64,000 bases of DNA. Source: Candidatus Acidiferrales bacterium. GTDB lineage: Bacteria > Bacteroidota > Ignavibacteria > Kryptoniales > JAKASW01. Positions within the stretch are counted from its first letter, which is position 1. Each line of letters starts with the position of its first letter. Location: positions 208,753 through 272,752 of the forward strand of contig DATJAY010000004.1 of NCBI GenBank assembly GCA_035515795.1. The letters run 5' to 3'. This document shows positions 1 to 9,801 of this stretch, piece by piece. A program made the translations under genes and the position numbers. The notes under the pieces were generated by a model, which searched no databases, was not told where the DNA came from, and saw only the letters and a list, made by a program, of their open reading frames with translations.

Positions 1-1
1 G

Positions 2-1000
2 CTCCACGCGATGTACCATGGTGATCGTTCACGGAAGATGACCCTTGTCGAATATGGATTCCGGCTCCCCTCTGCGCTGGACAACAGGCCTCTGAAATTT
101 GAAGAGTTCGAATCGATGGTTAACCAGGTCGTTTTCGTCAGTGCGACGCCGGCGGAGTATGAACTCGAGAAAAGCCTCGGCGTAATTGTGGAACAAGTAA
201 TAAGGCCGACCGGCATCGTCGATCCTGAAGTTGAAATAAGACCCGTGAAAAATCAGATGGACGATTTGATTCAGGAGATACGGGAGCGGGTGAATATAAA
301 AGAACGTGCTCTTGTGACAACATTGACGAAAAGGATGGCAGAGGATCTCACGGAATATCTCAGGAATTTGAACATCAGGGTGAGGTACATCCATTCGGAT
401 ATCGATTCCCTTGAAAGGGTCTCGATTTTGCGGGACCTGCGTCTCGGTGAATTTGACGTCCTTGTCGGAGTGAATCTTCTCCGCGAAGGGCTCGACTTGC
501 CCGAAGTTTCTCTTGTCGCAATACTGGATGCCGACAAGGAAGGATTTTTGCGTTCTGAAAAATCTCTGATCCAGACCGCCGGGAGGGCGGCGAGGAACAT
601 CGGAAGCAAAGTTATTTTATATGCTGACACGGTTACTCGAAGCATGAAAAAGATGATCGACGAGACGGAGCGACGCAGAAAAATCCAGTCGGATTACAAT
701 GTGGAGCACAATATCAAGCCGAGGTCAATATTCAAGACTGCCGAAGAAATTCGCGCCTCGACTGCTATCGCCGATGTTCGCGCCGAGAGCGAGGAGAAGA
801 CAAAGAAGCTCCAGCAGGCATCTGTCTCTGAGAAATCCGAAAAATACCTGACTGACCGGCAAAAGGGAGATTTGATAGAGAGGCTCACTAAAGAAATGTA
901 CCAGTCTGCGAAGGAGCTCGACTTCGAAAAAGCCGCAGAACTTCGAGACGAAATTCATAGACTGTCCCGCGAACGGGACCAGAGGTCGGCAAAAAATTGA
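2..1000 (+). CDS. uvrB: Excinuclease ABC subunit UvrB, C-terminal part (5' end outside window)
   Basis: Nucleotide excision repair helicase subunit that verifies damage handed over by UvrA and recruits UvrC. Only about the last 333 residues are visible; the frame is open to the left edge, so the start lies outside. Seen: the late helicase motifs ([14 protein letters not shown], then QTAGRAARN, motifs V and VI), the UvrB-typical segment [14 protein letters not shown] [14 protein letters not shown] near the start, and a C-terminal UVR domain ([16 protein letters not shown]) that contacts UvrC. Stops inside the start codon of comF (TTGA overlap), so the two are probably translated together. Family assignment is secure. 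Confidence 0.97.
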   Translation, partial: LHAMYHGDRSRKMTLVEYGFRLPSALDNRPLKFEEFESMVNQVVFVSATPAEYELEKSLGVIVEQVIRPTGIVDPEVEIRPVKNQMDDLIQEIRERVNIKERALVTTLTKRMAEDLTEYLRNLNIRVRYIHSDIDSLERVSILRDLRLGEFDVLVGVNLLREGLDLPEVSLVAILDADKEGFLRSEKSLIQTAGRAARNIGSKVILYADTVTRSMKKMIDETERRRKIQSDYNVEHNIKPRSIFKTAEEIRASTAIADVRAESEEKTKKLQQASVSEKSEKYLTDRQKGDLIERLTKEMYQSAKELDFEKAAELRDEIHRLSRERDQRSAKN

Positions 1001-1710
1001 AACCATTTCAGAGTCTGACCCGGTTCACGGAGGCACTTGCAGATTTCATCTATCCTCCCGCATGCTCAACCTGTTGGAGAGAGTTACAGCGAGGTGAGTA
1101 CTACATTTGTCACAACTGCTGGAATGGATTCGAGCGGGTTTCGCCAACTGAGACCATCATTCAGACAATTGAAGAGAAATTTCTTGCCGACGGATGCATT
1201 GACAGAATTGATTCCGTTTTTCTTTTCGAGCAGGATCCACGCGTGAGGACCGCGATTCATCTTTTGAAATATTCGGGAGCCGAACGCATAGCGGATCGAT
1301 TTGGCTTTTTCATGGCAAAGGAAATTGTGGCCGATGAGGAACTTTCAACGAGTGACATGATTGTTCCTGTCCCGTTGCACCCCGCACGGAAACGCGAACG
1401 AGGTTATAACCAGAGCGAGTTGATTGCAGGCAAGATCGGAGTCGAGCTGAGAATAAGAAATGAATGGCACTTATTAGAGCGAATCAGGCAGACTCAAACG
1501 CAGACTCTGTTTGATGCAGAGGGAAGAAAGAAAAACATCGCGGGCGCGTTCTCTATGGGCAAACATTTGAAAGTGGCCGTAAAAGGGAAAAATATTCTTT
1601 TGATAGACGATGTGATAACGACAGGATCGACAATAAGAGAATGTGCAAGGGTTTTGAAGGAGAATGGCGCAGCCAAGGTATACGCGGCATCGGCGGCGAT
1701 AACGATATAG
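997..1710 (+). CDS. ComF family phosphoribosyltransferase-like protein
   Basis: 237-residue ComF-type protein. The N-terminus has a four-cysteine zinc-finger pattern (CSTCW ... ICHNCW), followed by the family signature [17 protein letters not shown] and the PRPP-binding loop [13 protein letters not shown] near the C-terminus. Family members are linked to DNA uptake/competence, but the substrate of the phosphoribosyltransferase fold is generally unknown, so no specific reaction is claimed. The start is TTG at 997, overlapping the uvrB stop by 4 bases (TTGA), which suggests translational coupling. Length is usual for the family. Confidence 0.9.
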   Translation: MKPFQSLTRFTEALADFIYPPACSTCWRELQRGEYYICHNCWNGFERVSPTETIIQTIEEKFLADGCIDRIDSVFLFEQDPRVRTAIHLLKYSGAERIADRFGFFMAKEIVADEELSTSDMIVPVPLHPARKRERGYNQSELIAGKIGVELRIRNEWHLLERIRQTQTQTLFDAEGRKKNIAGAFSMGKHLKVAVKGKNILLIDDVITTGSTIRECARVLKENGAAKVYAASAAITI

Positions 1711-1758
1711 GGATTCGATTTATTTTGGATTTTCCCGCGATTTCCTTTAAACTTCAAT

Positions 1759-2727
1759 ATGAAACGAGTCCTTTTTTTTGTGGTAATGATGTCAATTGCA
1801 TCTTCTTGTTCAAAAAAAACTGAGCAGGGACAATCTCAAAGTACGCAGCATGTTGCCCAGATTCCTTCTGTGACGATGCCGCAGTTCGACGGCAAGTCGG
1901 CTTATACTTTCTTGGTTAAGCAATGCGATTTCGGACCAAGGAATCCCAACAGCACGGGGCATGAAAAATGTCTTGCGTATTTGCAGCAGCAGTTCAGTCT
2001 TTATGCCGACTCGGTCGGTCTGCAAAGTTTTTCCGTCCCGGGATATGACGGTGTAGTCCTGCGGCTGACGAACGTGATTGCAAGTTTCAACTTGAAAGCG
2101 AAGACGCGGGTACTTGTTTCGGCTCATTGGGACACGCGGCCGCGCAACGATCGGGAAAGCAGCGGCCCCACGGACAAGCCGATCCTCGGTGCAAATGACG
2201 GCGCGAGCGGTGTCGCCGTATTGCTCGAGATGGCGAGGTGCTTTAAACAAAATCCCCCCCCCGAAGGTGTCGACCTTGTCTTGTGGGACGGAGAAGATTA
2301 CGGAAAGGAAGGAAGCCTTGACTACTATTTTCTCGGCTCGAAATACTGGGCGGCAACGAAACCATTCTCGTATTATCCGATTTTTGCGATTAACCTCGAT
2401 ATGGTCGGTGACAAAGAGTTGACTCTTCCGAAGGAATATAATTCCATCCAATATGCGGGCGACGTCGTAAACCTCGTCTGGAACACCGCTGCGGAAATGG
2501 GAATGTCGCAATTTGTCGACCGCGTCGGTGATCCGGTTTCCGATGACCATTTATCGCTCGACAACGTCGGAATAAAATGTATCGACATTATTGATTTTGC
2601 CTATCCGGATGAGTCGAACAGGTACTGGCATACTCTGGAAGACACACCGGATAAATGCAGCGCGGAAAGTCTCGCTGCTGTCGGCAGAGTCATAATTCAA
2701 GTTTTGTACAGAAAAATTCCAATTTGA
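1759..2727 (+). CDS. M28-family peptidase / glutaminyl-cyclase-like lipoprotein
   Basis: 322-residue exported zinc hydrolase. The N-terminus is a lipoprotein signal (hydrophobic stretch ending SSC at about residue 17). Metal-binding motifs of the M28/glutaminyl cyclase group are visible: SAHWDTRP (His, Asp), GANDGASGVA (bridging Asp), LWDGEDYG (acidic pair), NLDMVGD (Asp) and a late His in RYWHTLEDTPDKC. The glutaminyl-peptide cyclotransferase subgroup shares this arrangement, so the protein either cyclises N-terminal Gln or acts as an aminopeptidase; the sequence alone does not decide. In Bacteroidota, cyclisation of mature periplasmic proteins is known, which makes that role plausible. The upstream gap is 48 bases. 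Confidence 0.85.
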   Translation: MKRVLFFVVMMSIASSCSKKTEQGQSQSTQHVAQIPSVTMPQFDGKSAYTFLVKQCDFGPRNPNSTGHEKCLAYLQQQFSLYADSVGLQSFSVPGYDGVVLRLTNVIASFNLKAKTRVLVSAHWDTRPRNDRESSGPTDKPILGANDGASGVAVLLEMARCFKQNPPPEGVDLVLWDGEDYGKEGSLDYYFLGSKYWAATKPFSYYPIFAINLDMVGDKELTLPKEYNSIQYAGDVVNLVWNTAAEMGMSQFVDRVGDPVSDDHLSLDNVGIKCIDIIDFAYPDESNRYWHTLEDTPDKCSAESLAAVGRVIIQVLYRKIPI

Positions 2728-2732
2728 ATTTT

Positions 2733-3584
2733 ATGACAGATAATTATCTCCAACTAAAAATTTCCACCGACCAGCCCGTGAACGATCTGATTATAGGTTT
2801 CCTCAGCGATGTGGGTGCGGAAGGTTTTATCGAAGAGACGAACGAGCTCTCCTGCTACTTCGCAGACCGTAAATGGAATCCTTCGTTTCGTACCGACGTA
2901 AATGAATTTCTCATCAATCTGAAGAAGCAGGGAAAAATAAAAAATTTTTCCATTGAAGTCCTTGCGGTCCGCGATCAGGATTGGAACAGGGAATGGGAAG
3001 ACTCGGTTGTGCCCGTTGAGGTGACAAACAATGTCGCTATCAAGCCGAGCTGGAAAGATTATTACGGCGATGCGAAGATTGTAATCGAGATCGATCCGAA
3101 GATGTCGTTTGGTACGGGACATCACGAGACGACCCGGATGATGATCGGGTTGCTGGAAAAATTCATAAAGGGCGGCGAAGCAGTTTTGGACATTGGAACC
3201 GGAACCGGTGTTCTCGCTATTGCAGCAGTAATGTTGGGCGCCAAGAAATGTGCTGCTATAGATAACGACGATTGGTCAATTGAAAACGCCCGTGAAAACA
3301 TCGGCAGGAACGGCGTGGCGAACAAAATTGAATTGATGAAGGGGGATCTGGCTTCCGTGCCGTCTTCCGAATTCGATATAGTGGTCGCTAACCTGAACCG
3401 TAACACTCTTCTCTATCTCAGAGATGAGATATATGATCGCACCGCAAGAGGCGGGCGGTTGCTGCTCACGGGAGTGCTTACGCTTGACGAAGAAAGCATA
3501 ATCAGCGCATACGCTCAAAAAGGATTTAAATCGGAGGAGATCATTCACGAGGCCGAGTGGTCGGCTTTGGTGCTCAAGAAATGA
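2733..3584 (+). CDS. prmA: Ribosomal protein L11 methyltransferase PrmA
   Basis: 283-residue SAM-dependent methyltransferase that trimethylates ribosomal protein L11. Start placed at ATG 2733 (MTDNYLQLK), five bases after the stop of the preceding gene; an earlier in-frame start at 2655 would lie inside that gene and add residues with no family resemblance. Seen: N-terminal alpha/beta domain typical of PrmA, FGTGHHETTRMM (substrate/cofactor loop), SAM motif I AVLDIGTGTGVLAIAA, acidic AAIDND at the end of strand 2, and motif IV DIVVANLNRN. Ends in an ATGA overlap with the next gene. Confidence 0.93.
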   Translation: MTDNYLQLKISTDQPVNDLIIGFLSDVGAEGFIEETNELSCYFADRKWNPSFRTDVNEFLINLKKQGKIKNFSIEVLAVRDQDWNREWEDSVVPVEVTNNVAIKPSWKDYYGDAKIVIEIDPKMSFGTGHHETTRMMIGLLEKFIKGGEAVLDIGTGTGVLAIAAVMLGAKKCAAIDNDDWSIENARENIGRNGVANKIELMKGDLASVPSSEFDIVVANLNRNTLLYLRDEIYDRTARGGRLLLTGVLTLDEESIISAYAQKGFKSEEIIHEAEWSALVLKK

Positions 3585-4522
3585 GGTATGCTTCGATAGA
3601 CATCGGAACGAATACGATTCTGATGTTGATAGGAGAGGTAACAGGGGGAGGCGGGGAAGATTCGCTTAAGATTACTCCAATAAAAGATTTCTACAGTGTT
3701 CCGCGGCTCGGTAAAAATGTCTCCGTAACGGGAAGGCTCGATGAAAACTCAATTGAACTTGCGTTTAATGTCCTGAGAAATTATAAAGCGATAGCGGGTG
3801 AACATAAGGTCGACAGGATTATTGCTTCTGCGACAAGTGCTGTGCGAGACGCTGCAAACAGGGACGGTTTTGTCAGACGAGTGAGGAGCGAACTGGGGAT
3901 CGAAGTTGAAGTGATAAGCGGTGAGTTGGAAGCGGAGATGGACTTCATCGGTGCTGTGAGCGGAGCGCCGGATCCAAGCCAGCAAACTCTTGTTATTGAC
4001 ATTGGCGGTGGAAGCACGGAGTTGAGCTATGGAAAAGGGTTCGAGCCCTCTCTTTCTCGAAGTATCGACATCGGAGCGGTCAGAGTCACTGAAAGATTTC
4101 TCCATCATAACCCTCCGATTCTGACGGAATTAAAGAAGGCGGCCGAGTTCATAACGGCCGCTTTGAATCAATTCCCGTTCACAAAAATAAATCCTCGCGT
4201 GATCTTCGGCGTAGCGGGAACTCCGACTACGCTTGCGTTGATTGCCCAGCGGAGACATGAGTTCGACGCATCGGCTGTCACAAACTACCCAATGACGACT
4301 AGAACACTTCGGAAAGTTTTTGATGAAATCAAAAGCAAGCCTTCAGGCGAAATACTTGAGCTTACCAAAGCGGCTGAGGGCCGAGCAGACGTTCTTGTTG
4401 CGGGTGCGTTGATCCTTTTGAAAGTTCTGGAAGTAGCCAATGCGGCAGAGTTTTTGACCACGGATCGCGGATTGCGGTACGGTTACCTTTTTTGTAAGCA
4501 TAAAGGGCTTCTTGAAAAATGA
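3581..4522 (+). CDS. Ppx/GppA family exopolyphosphatase
   Basis: 313-residue member of the ASKHA-fold Ppx/GppA family, which hydrolyses polyphosphate and/or pppGpp. The ATG at 3581 overlaps the prmA stop (ATGA) and gives the family N-terminus MRYASIDIGTNTILMLI; an upstream GTG at 3557 is less likely. Phosphate-binding loops are visible: DIGTNT near residue 7, the second loop VIDIGGGSTELSYG near residue 135, and VFGVAGTPTTLALI. It is the short, single-module form (about 310 residues) without the C-terminal HD-like extension of E. coli Ppx. Which substrate is preferred cannot be told from sequence. Confidence 0.9.
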   Translation: MRYASIDIGTNTILMLIGEVTGGGGEDSLKITPIKDFYSVPRLGKNVSVTGRLDENSIELAFNVLRNYKAIAGEHKVDRIIASATSAVRDAANRDGFVRRVRSELGIEVEVISGELEAEMDFIGAVSGAPDPSQQTLVIDIGGGSTELSYGKGFEPSLSRSIDIGAVRVTERFLHHNPPILTELKKAAEFITAALNQFPFTKINPRVIFGVAGTPTTLALIAQRRHEFDASAVTNYPMTTRTLRKVFDEIKSKPSGEILELTKAAEGRADVLVAGALILLKVLEVANAAEFLTTDRGLRYGYLFCKHKGLLEK

Positions 4523-5823
4523 CGCTGTCGTCGCTCGCCGGACACGCAGTTGAACTTCTTGATAAGATTGTAAGGTCAGATCCGCCGGCGGATAAAATTA
4601 TCTCAGAGTTCTACAGACAAAGGAGATATCTCGGATCGCACGACAGGCGATGGATAACGGAAAAAGTCTACGGAATTATCCGAAACTTCATACTTCTGCG
4701 GGAAATTGTTGAGGAGTGTTCCTCTGGCTTGAAGCCACTAAATGTTTTTCTACTCTACGAGATTCTGATCGCCGGGATGGAGCCGAACGAGATCAGCAAT
4801 ATTTATTCTCAACTTCTTGAGTCGTACAGGCTTGCCGGCAGCGAAATAGATCTTGAAAGTTTATTGAAATGTTCCGCGCGTCAATTGTCGGCGCTTAAGG
4901 ACAACGAGTTTGCGTTGAATTCGTTTCCGACCTTTTTTCGCGCTGTCCTGCCTCCAAGTGTTAAAGATGAATGTGTCCAAATAATGCAGGCTCTGAACCA
5001 TGAAGCGCGAGTTTGCATTCGTGTCGACACATCGAAGATTTCGCGAGACGAAGCAATAGACTCGTTTCGAATAGAAGGCATTGAAACGTCACCGTCTTAT
5101 TTTTCTCCTCTCGGACTCTATTTACCGGGGCGGATCAATCTTAATACAGTGGCGCTCTATAAGAACGGTGCGATTGAAATTCAAGAAGAAGCAAGCCAAC
5201 TGGTCGGGCTGATTGTTGAGCCGGGAAAAGGTGAGGTTGTAGTCGACACATGTGCCGGCGGCGGGGGAAAAAGTCTGGAATTCGCGTCTTTATCAGGAGG
5301 AATGTCGGAAATCCATGCTCTTGATGTTGACAAAGAGCGGATCGATAATCTAATGGTGAGGGCCGCGAGGAGCGGCTACGGAAACATTTCTTCGAGAGTT
5401 GTTTCGAGAGAAAGTTTTGACGGTATTGAGGAACTTGTAGGCTGTGCCGACAAGGTAGTGATCGATGCGCCGTGCAGCGGAAGCGGTACCATTCGCAGGA
5501 ATCCCGATAAGAAATTTCGACTGACAAGAGAATCAGTAGGGAAAAAAGCCGCTTACCAGAAATTCTTATTAGAACATTACTCGCAGCTTGTCAGAGTCGG
5601 AGGATTGCTCTTCTACGTCACGTGCAGCATTTTTGAAGAAGAGAACCGCTCGGTCATCAAATCGTTTGCGAATTCAAATCGAAATTTCGAATTTGTCGAG
5701 GTGTCGAGCATCCTTACAGAGAAAAAATTTTCTGGCTTGATCGAAGATGGTTTTCTTTCGATATACCCGCATCGCGCAGACATGGATGGATTCTTTGTTG
5801 CAGTCATGAAACGCGTCGGCTGA
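4519..5823 (+). CDS. rsmB: 16S rRNA m5C967 methyltransferase RsmB-like (NOL1/NOP2/Sun family)
   Basis: 434 residues. The N-terminal ~130 residues look like a NusB-type RNA-binding domain; the rest is an RNA cytosine-C5 methyltransferase. Seen: SAM region VVDTCAGGGGKSLEFASL, motif IV VIDAPCSGSGTIRRNPDKKF and motif VI FYVTCSIFEEENRSV, giving both the PCS and TCS cysteines used in the family's catalytic cycle. A RsmB assignment rests on the NusB-like front end; another m5C rRNA target is possible. ATGA overlap with the preceding ppx-like gene continues the coupled run from uvrB. Confidence 0.88.
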   Translation: MTLSSLAGHAVELLDKIVRSDPPADKIISEFYRQRRYLGSHDRRWITEKVYGIIRNFILLREIVEECSSGLKPLNVFLLYEILIAGMEPNEISNIYSQLLESYRLAGSEIDLESLLKCSARQLSALKDNEFALNSFPTFFRAVLPPSVKDECVQIMQALNHEARVCIRVDTSKISRDEAIDSFRIEGIETSPSYFSPLGLYLPGRINLNTVALYKNGAIEIQEEASQLVGLIVEPGKGEVVVDTCAGGGGKSLEFASLSGGMSEIHALDVDKERIDNLMVRAARSGYGNISSRVVSRESFDGIEELVGCADKVVIDAPCSGSGTIRRNPDKKFRLTRESVGKKAAYQKFLLEHYSQLVRVGGLLFYVTCSIFEEENRSVIKSFANSNRNFEFVEVSSILTEKKFSGLIEDGFLSIYPHRADMDGFFVAVMKRVG

Positions 5824-5841
5824 TCAGGAGAAACAATTGAA

Positions 5842-5883
5842 AGCCCACATCTTCGAGGGCTGTGGACGAAAATGATGTGGGCT
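5842..5883. terminator. Hairpin between convergent genes (possible bidirectional terminator)
   Basis: AGCCCACATC (5842-5851) and GATGTGGGCT (5874-5883) form a perfect 10-bp stem with a 22-base loop. It sits between rsmB (plus, ends 5823) and the minus-strand gene ending at 5900. There is no clear U-run on either side, so a Rho-independent terminator is only one reading. Confidence 0.45.
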
Positions 5884-5899
5884 GTTACTCACTCTGATC

Positions 5900-6187
5900 C
5901 TACGAAGAACCTTTCAGAGTCTTGACCAGATCTACCATGAGGATAATCAGCGCAAATGAGCCGACAATAGCAGGTACGTAATAGACATCATGGTAATTTA
6001 GTCCGGGGAACCAGCAACCAAACACCGGCGATCCTAGCCAGGCTCCGAGCCATCCCCAAATCACTGTTCCAATGAAAGACTCAATGCCGCTTCTTACCCG
6101 AGTCTTTAGTGCGAAATGGAGAATGAGAGAGACCACCACGCTGATCACCAGCAAGATGAGAAAGCTTATGAAATCCATCCCAATCAT
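5900..6187 (-). CDS. Small membrane protein, GlsB/YeaQ/YmgE (transglycosylase-associated)-like
   Basis: 95 residues with three hydrophobic segments (about residues 4-26, 38-58 and 70-88). The middle one is glycine-rich with the pattern FIGTVIWGWLGAWLGSPVFG, which resembles the GlsB/YeaQ family of small stress-related membrane proteins, although the classical family glycine pattern is only partly kept. The molecular role of the family is not established. Good ribosome binding site (AAGGAAGGGC, read on the minus strand) just before the ATG. It stands alone, with 221 bases between its start and the cysteine desulfurase end. Confidence 0.6.
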   Translation of the reverse strand: MIGMDFISFLILLVISVVVSLILHFALKTRVRSGIESFIGTVIWGWLGAWLGSPVFGCWFPGLNYHDVYYVPAIVGSFALIILMVDLVKTLKGSS

Positions 6188-6408
6188 TTTGCCCTTCCTT
6201 TCATTTTAGATTGTCAGGATGAATAAATGATGTCCGGTCGGTCTCGCTTCACTGCGAAAAAACTCCCGCCGGTCGAAAAAAATTAACCAAAGTGATGAGC
6301 AAATACAAACCGGATTTTTTGCCTCGACTTAGCACTGCACGGGCGTGACGGAGATATGAAGAGGAAATCATGTCATTCTTTCGTGTGACAGATAGCTGAG
6401 TTTTCGAT

Positions 6409-7575
6409 CTAATTCGGTTTTCTCTTTCCGATTCGGTTCACGATCTTCACAAATTTTTCTGCGGCAGTCGTTATGTCATCTTCGGTGGTGAACCTGCCGA
6501 AAGAAAACCTCACGGTCGCCATAGTTGTTTTGTCGTCCCTCCCGATCGCCTTAATAACATGAGAAGGCTGAAGACTCCCCGAACTGCACGCCGATCCGCT
6601 GGTCACCGCAACGCCTTCAAGATCCATATTAATTATGAGTGCCTCGCCGTCAATTTCATGTTCGCTGCTGTTAATCGACACGCTGAGAATGTTTGGCAAT
6701 GAACTCTCTTCGGGAGAATTAATTATAACTTCAGGAATTTCGGCCGAAATTTTGTTTCTCAAGAGAAGATTAAATTCTGAAAGCCGCATTTGTTCTTTAT
6801 CTGAATCTTGCGCGCATAGCTCACCGGCCTTTGCGAAGCCGACGGCGAGCGGAACGCTTTCCGTGCCGGGGCGGCGATTTCGTTCTTGCGAGCCGCCATG
6901 GAACATCGGTTCAAAGTCGATCCCTCTTTTGATATAGAGTGCTCCGATTCCTTTGGGTCCATAAATTTTGTGTGCGGTAAATGAGGCAAGATCGACATCG
7001 AATTTGTTAACGTCGAATCTTGTCTTGCAGAATGATTGAACCGCATCGGTGTGAAAAAGGACTCCTCTATCGTGTGCGGCCCCTATCAGCTCGGGCAAAT
7101 TCTGAATCGTGCCTATCTCGTTGTTCGCATGAATTATGCTCACCAAAAACGTTTCATCAGTTATGGCATCCTCCAGCTCATCGCGCGAGACGAAACCCTT
7201 TGCATCCACCGGCAGGACGGTCACGTCGAATCCACTTTTCCTCAGCGACTCGGCTGCATTGAAAATGGCATGATGTTCAATTGAAGATATGATCAGATGT
7301 TTCTTGCCCGAATGCGAAAATTTCGCTGCGACTCCGAACAAGGCGGAGTTATCTGATTCTGTGCCGCCGCTCGTGAAGAAAAGCTCGGATTCTCGCGCGC
7401 CGATGAGACCCGCTATTCTTGCCCGGCTGTTCTCAAGCGCCGACTTCGCTTCTCTGCCAAAGCCATGAATGCTTGAGGCATTCCCGAATATTCCTGAAAA
7501 ATACGGGGTCATTGCCTCAACGACTCGTTTATCCGTCGGAGTCGTCGCTGCGTAATCCAGGTAAATCCTTCTCAT
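6409..7575 (-). CDS. Cysteine desulfurase (NifS/IscS type)
   Basis: 388-residue PLP enzyme that removes sulfur from cysteine for Fe-S cluster and thio-cofactor assembly. Seen: N-terminus RIYLDYAATTPTDKRV, the GNASSIHGFGREA region, PLP lysine in SFTAHKIYGPKGIGAL (about residue 200), and the catalytic cysteine loop TSGSACSSGSLQPSHV near residue 325. The longer loop and the motif ACSSG fit group I (NifS/IscS) rather than SufS. No scaffold gene (iscU, sufU) is adjacent, so its partner is elsewhere. It is divergent from the crp-type gene at 7740; the 164 bases between them must hold both promoters. Confidence 0.93.
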   Translation of the reverse strand: MRRIYLDYAATTPTDKRVVEAMTPYFSGIFGNASSIHGFGREAKSALENSRARIAGLIGARESELFFTSGGTESDNSALFGVAAKFSHSGKKHLIISSIEHHAIFNAAESLRKSGFDVTVLPVDAKGFVSRDELEDAITDETFLVSIIHANNEIGTIQNLPELIGAAHDRGVLFHTDAVQSFCKTRFDVNKFDVDLASFTAHKIYGPKGIGALYIKRGIDFEPMFHGGSQERNRRPGTESVPLAVGFAKAGELCAQDSDKEQMRLSEFNLLLRNKISAEIPEVIINSPEESSLPNILSVSINSSEHEIDGEALIINMDLEGVAVTSGSACSSGSLQPSHVIKAIGRDDKTTMATVRFSFGRFTTEDDITTAAEKFVKIVNRIGKRKPN

Positions 7576-7739
7576 TTGTGCATTTCCACGAGTTTTCTAT
7601 CATAAAATATAAAACCGTTTGAACGAATATTTAGTTCTTTTGAAAGGCAGGCTTTGTTGGCGTTGATTTTCTTTCGGTGCAGGTTTATTTTTGATGAAGC
7701 ATTTGACAACTTAATTAACAAATAAGCAGGGAGCATCCT

Positions 7740-8423
7740 ATGAAAGAGGCTATGGAGTTTTTGAAGAACGCTCCAATATTTGAGGAGCTTGAGGAAAGGG
7801 ATTTCGCGAAAATAAGTGCTTGCGGCGTCAAAAAAGATTATAAAAAGGGTGAAGTGATTTTAATGGAGGAGGAAACAGGATCTGCATTATTTGTCATAGT
7901 TGGCGGTGAAGTGAAGGTCGTTCGCGTGGGAGATGACGGGCGTGAAGTCATTCTAAGTATCCTGGGTCCGAGCGATATATTTGGGGAGATGGCGTTGCTC
8001 GATGGGGAGACTCGCTCTGCCAGCGTCGTCGCACTGGAACAATCGGAGCTATTCATGATTCATAGAAAGGATTTTCTCGCCCTGCTGCACGAGTACCCGA
8101 GCATTGCAATATCACTCTTGAGACATCTTACCCTTCGTCTAAGGAGAGCAGATGCTTTGATCAAGAGTCTCTCTCTGAAAGACGCATACCATCGCGTCGG
8201 CTATGTTATACTTCAGTTTGCCGATGAACGGGGCAGGATCAAGCAGGGTAAAGTTGAAGTCGATAATCTGCCCATTCAACAAGAGATCGCAAACATGGCC
8301 GGTACTACGAGAGAGACGGTCTCTAGAACACTCAGCAAAATGGAAAAGCTGAAACTAGTCAACGTCAATGGCAACACGCTGGTCATACTGGATTACGAAG
8401 GATTTAGACGAAAATTTAGTTGA
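7740..8423 (+). CDS. Crp/Fnr family transcriptional regulator
   Basis: 227 residues. Residues ~10-125 are a cyclic-nucleotide-binding-type beta barrel (GSALFVIVGGEVKVVR, then FGEMALLDGETRSASVVA, matching the phosphate-binding cassette with E and R). Residues ~150-225 are a Crp-type winged helix (IQQEIANMAGTTRETVSRTLSKMEK, the recognition helix). The FNR-type cysteine cluster is missing, so oxygen sensing by a 4Fe-4S cluster is unlikely. The ligand is unknown. Its stop overlaps the next gene's TTG start (TTGA), so it shares an operon with a PHP phosphoesterase and ribH. Confidence 0.9.
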   Translation: MKEAMEFLKNAPIFEELEERDFAKISACGVKKDYKKGEVILMEEETGSALFVIVGGEVKVVRVGDDGREVILSILGPSDIFGEMALLDGETRSASVVALEQSELFMIHRKDFLALLHEYPSIAISLLRHLTLRLRRADALIKSLSLKDAYHRVGYVILQFADERGRIKQGKVEVDNLPIQQEIANMAGTTRETVSRTLSKMEKLKLVNVNGNTLVILDYEGFRRKFS

Positions 8424-9286
8424 AAGAAAAAGTGGAACCACAATCCGGTATTTCCCGGACAATCGATCTTCACACCCATACTTTACATTCCGACGGGGCG
8501 TTGACTCCGCGCGAACTTATTGAAAAAGCGAAGTCAGTCGGCATCGAATTAATTAGTGTAACCGACCACGATTCCGTCGCCGGGTTGACCGAAGCACAAT
8601 CTTGCGCAAACAAAATCGGAATCGAGTTTATCCCGGGAATTGAGATTACGTCGAGCTATAAGAAATACCAACTTCATTTTCTTGGTCTTTTTATCGATTA
8701 CACAAGCAATAGTTTTAATTCGTTGCTTAGTCATCTGCGAGATGCAAGAGTGAGCCGCGCAAGACGAATAGTTGACAAGCTGAATAAGATCAAGATCCCG
8801 ATAAAGTTTGAATCTGTTCTTGAGAAATCGGGCGTCCAGAATTCAATCGGGCGGCCGCACATTGCCAGCACGATGGTTGAAAAAGGGTACGCTGAAAGTT
8901 ACGATGAAGTGTTCGACAAATATCTCGGAATCGGGAGACCGGCGTACGAAGCAAATTGCCCTTTCCCTCCAGCGGAAGCCATAAAGATGATTGCACAAGC
9001 CGGTGGCTTGAGTTTTATCGCTCATCCTTCGCATTATGTTAACGAGGATTTGTTGCGGCAGTTCCAGAAGCTCGGACTTGATGGAGTTGAAGTTGTTCAT
9101 CCTTCTCATTCGCCGGACGAAACAGAATGGCTGCGGAATTTTGCGGACGGCAATGGCTTTTTGAAATGCGGCGGCAGTGATTACCATGGCGGCTTGAAGA
9201 ACGACGACGCTAACATGGGGAAGTATTCTTCTGAAGAACGCTGGCTTGAATCAATGCAAAAAAAATTAGGCAGGAGAATCGTTTAG
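8420..9286 (+). CDS. PHP-domain phosphoesterase (RNase AM / nucleoside bisphosphatase type)
   Basis: 288 residues. Metal-binding PHP motifs are seen: [11 protein letters not shown] at the N-terminus, [17 protein letters not shown] region, FIAHPSHY and GGSDYHGG near the C-terminus. The pattern matches the YciV/RNase AM group, which removes 5' nucleotides or the 3' phosphate from 3',5'-bisphosphonucleotides. Start TTG at 8420 overlaps the regulator's stop by 4 bases; the stop overlaps the GTG of ribH by one base. The exact substrate is inferred from family only. Confidence 0.85.
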   Translation: MKEKVEPQSGISRTIDLHTHTLHSDGALTPRELIEKAKSVGIELISVTDHDSVAGLTEAQSCANKIGIEFIPGIEITSSYKKYQLHFLGLFIDYTSNSFNSLLSHLRDARVSRARRIVDKLNKIKIPIKFESVLEKSGVQNSIGRPHIASTMVEKGYAESYDEVFDKYLGIGRPAYEANCPFPPAEAIKMIAQAGGLSFIAHPSHYVNEDLLRQFQKLGLDGVEVVHPSHSPDETEWLRNFADGNGFLKCGGSDYHGGLKNDDANMGKYSSEERWLESMQKKLGRRIV

Positions 9287-9741
9287 TGGCTATTCACGAG
9301 GGAAAATTAAACGGAAGTGGAATGAAGGTCGCGATCGTGGTCAGTCGATTTAATGGATTCGTGACGGAACGTCTGTTGTCGGGCGCAATGGACGGTCTTA
9401 ACCGTCATGGGGTTTCCGAGAGCAATATCGATATTTACAGGTGTCCCGGCGCATTTGAGATTCCCGCAGTCGCAAAAAAAGTCATTGAACAAAAAAAGCA
9501 TGATGCAGTAATTTGTCTCGGAGCGGTGATCCGGGGAGAGACGCCCCATTTCGATTACGTCGCCGGCGAATCGGCGAAAGGGGTAGGAAAACTTTCACTT
9601 GATTCCGTGATTCCGGTAATATACGGAGTGCTAACAACAGACACGGTCGAACAGGCGATCGACCGTGCGGGAGGAAAATCAGGCAACAAAGGCTACGATG
9701 CAGCAGTTTCTGCTATTGAAATGGCAAACTTGTTCAAATAA
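9286..9741 (+). CDS. ribH: 6,7-dimethyl-8-ribityllumazine synthase
   Basis: 151 residues, usual length. Catalyses the penultimate step of riboflavin synthesis, joining the pyrimidinedione and 3,4-dihydroxybutanone phosphate, in an icosahedral or pentameric assembly. Seen: [16 protein letters not shown], the conserved [12 protein letters not shown] and the active-site stretch [18 protein letters not shown] with the catalytic His. GTG start overlapping the preceding TAG by one base. No other rib genes are adjacent. Confidence 0.96.
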   Translation: MAIHEGKLNGSGMKVAIVVSRFNGFVTERLLSGAMDGLNRHGVSESNIDIYRCPGAFEIPAVAKKVIEQKKHDAVICLGAVIRGETPHFDYVAGESAKGVGKLSLDSVIPVIYGVLTTDTVEQAIDRAGGKSGNKGYDAAVSAIEMANLFK

Positions 9742-9801
9742 TCCGCGTCCTGGCGGAAATGAAGGACGTGTTCCAGAAGAAACGAAGGATTAGCCTGATT
9801 T

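Noticed and set aside
1810..2550. 246-codon open frame on the minus strand
   Set aside because: Antisense to the M28 peptidase gene with intact metal motifs; no family features of its own.
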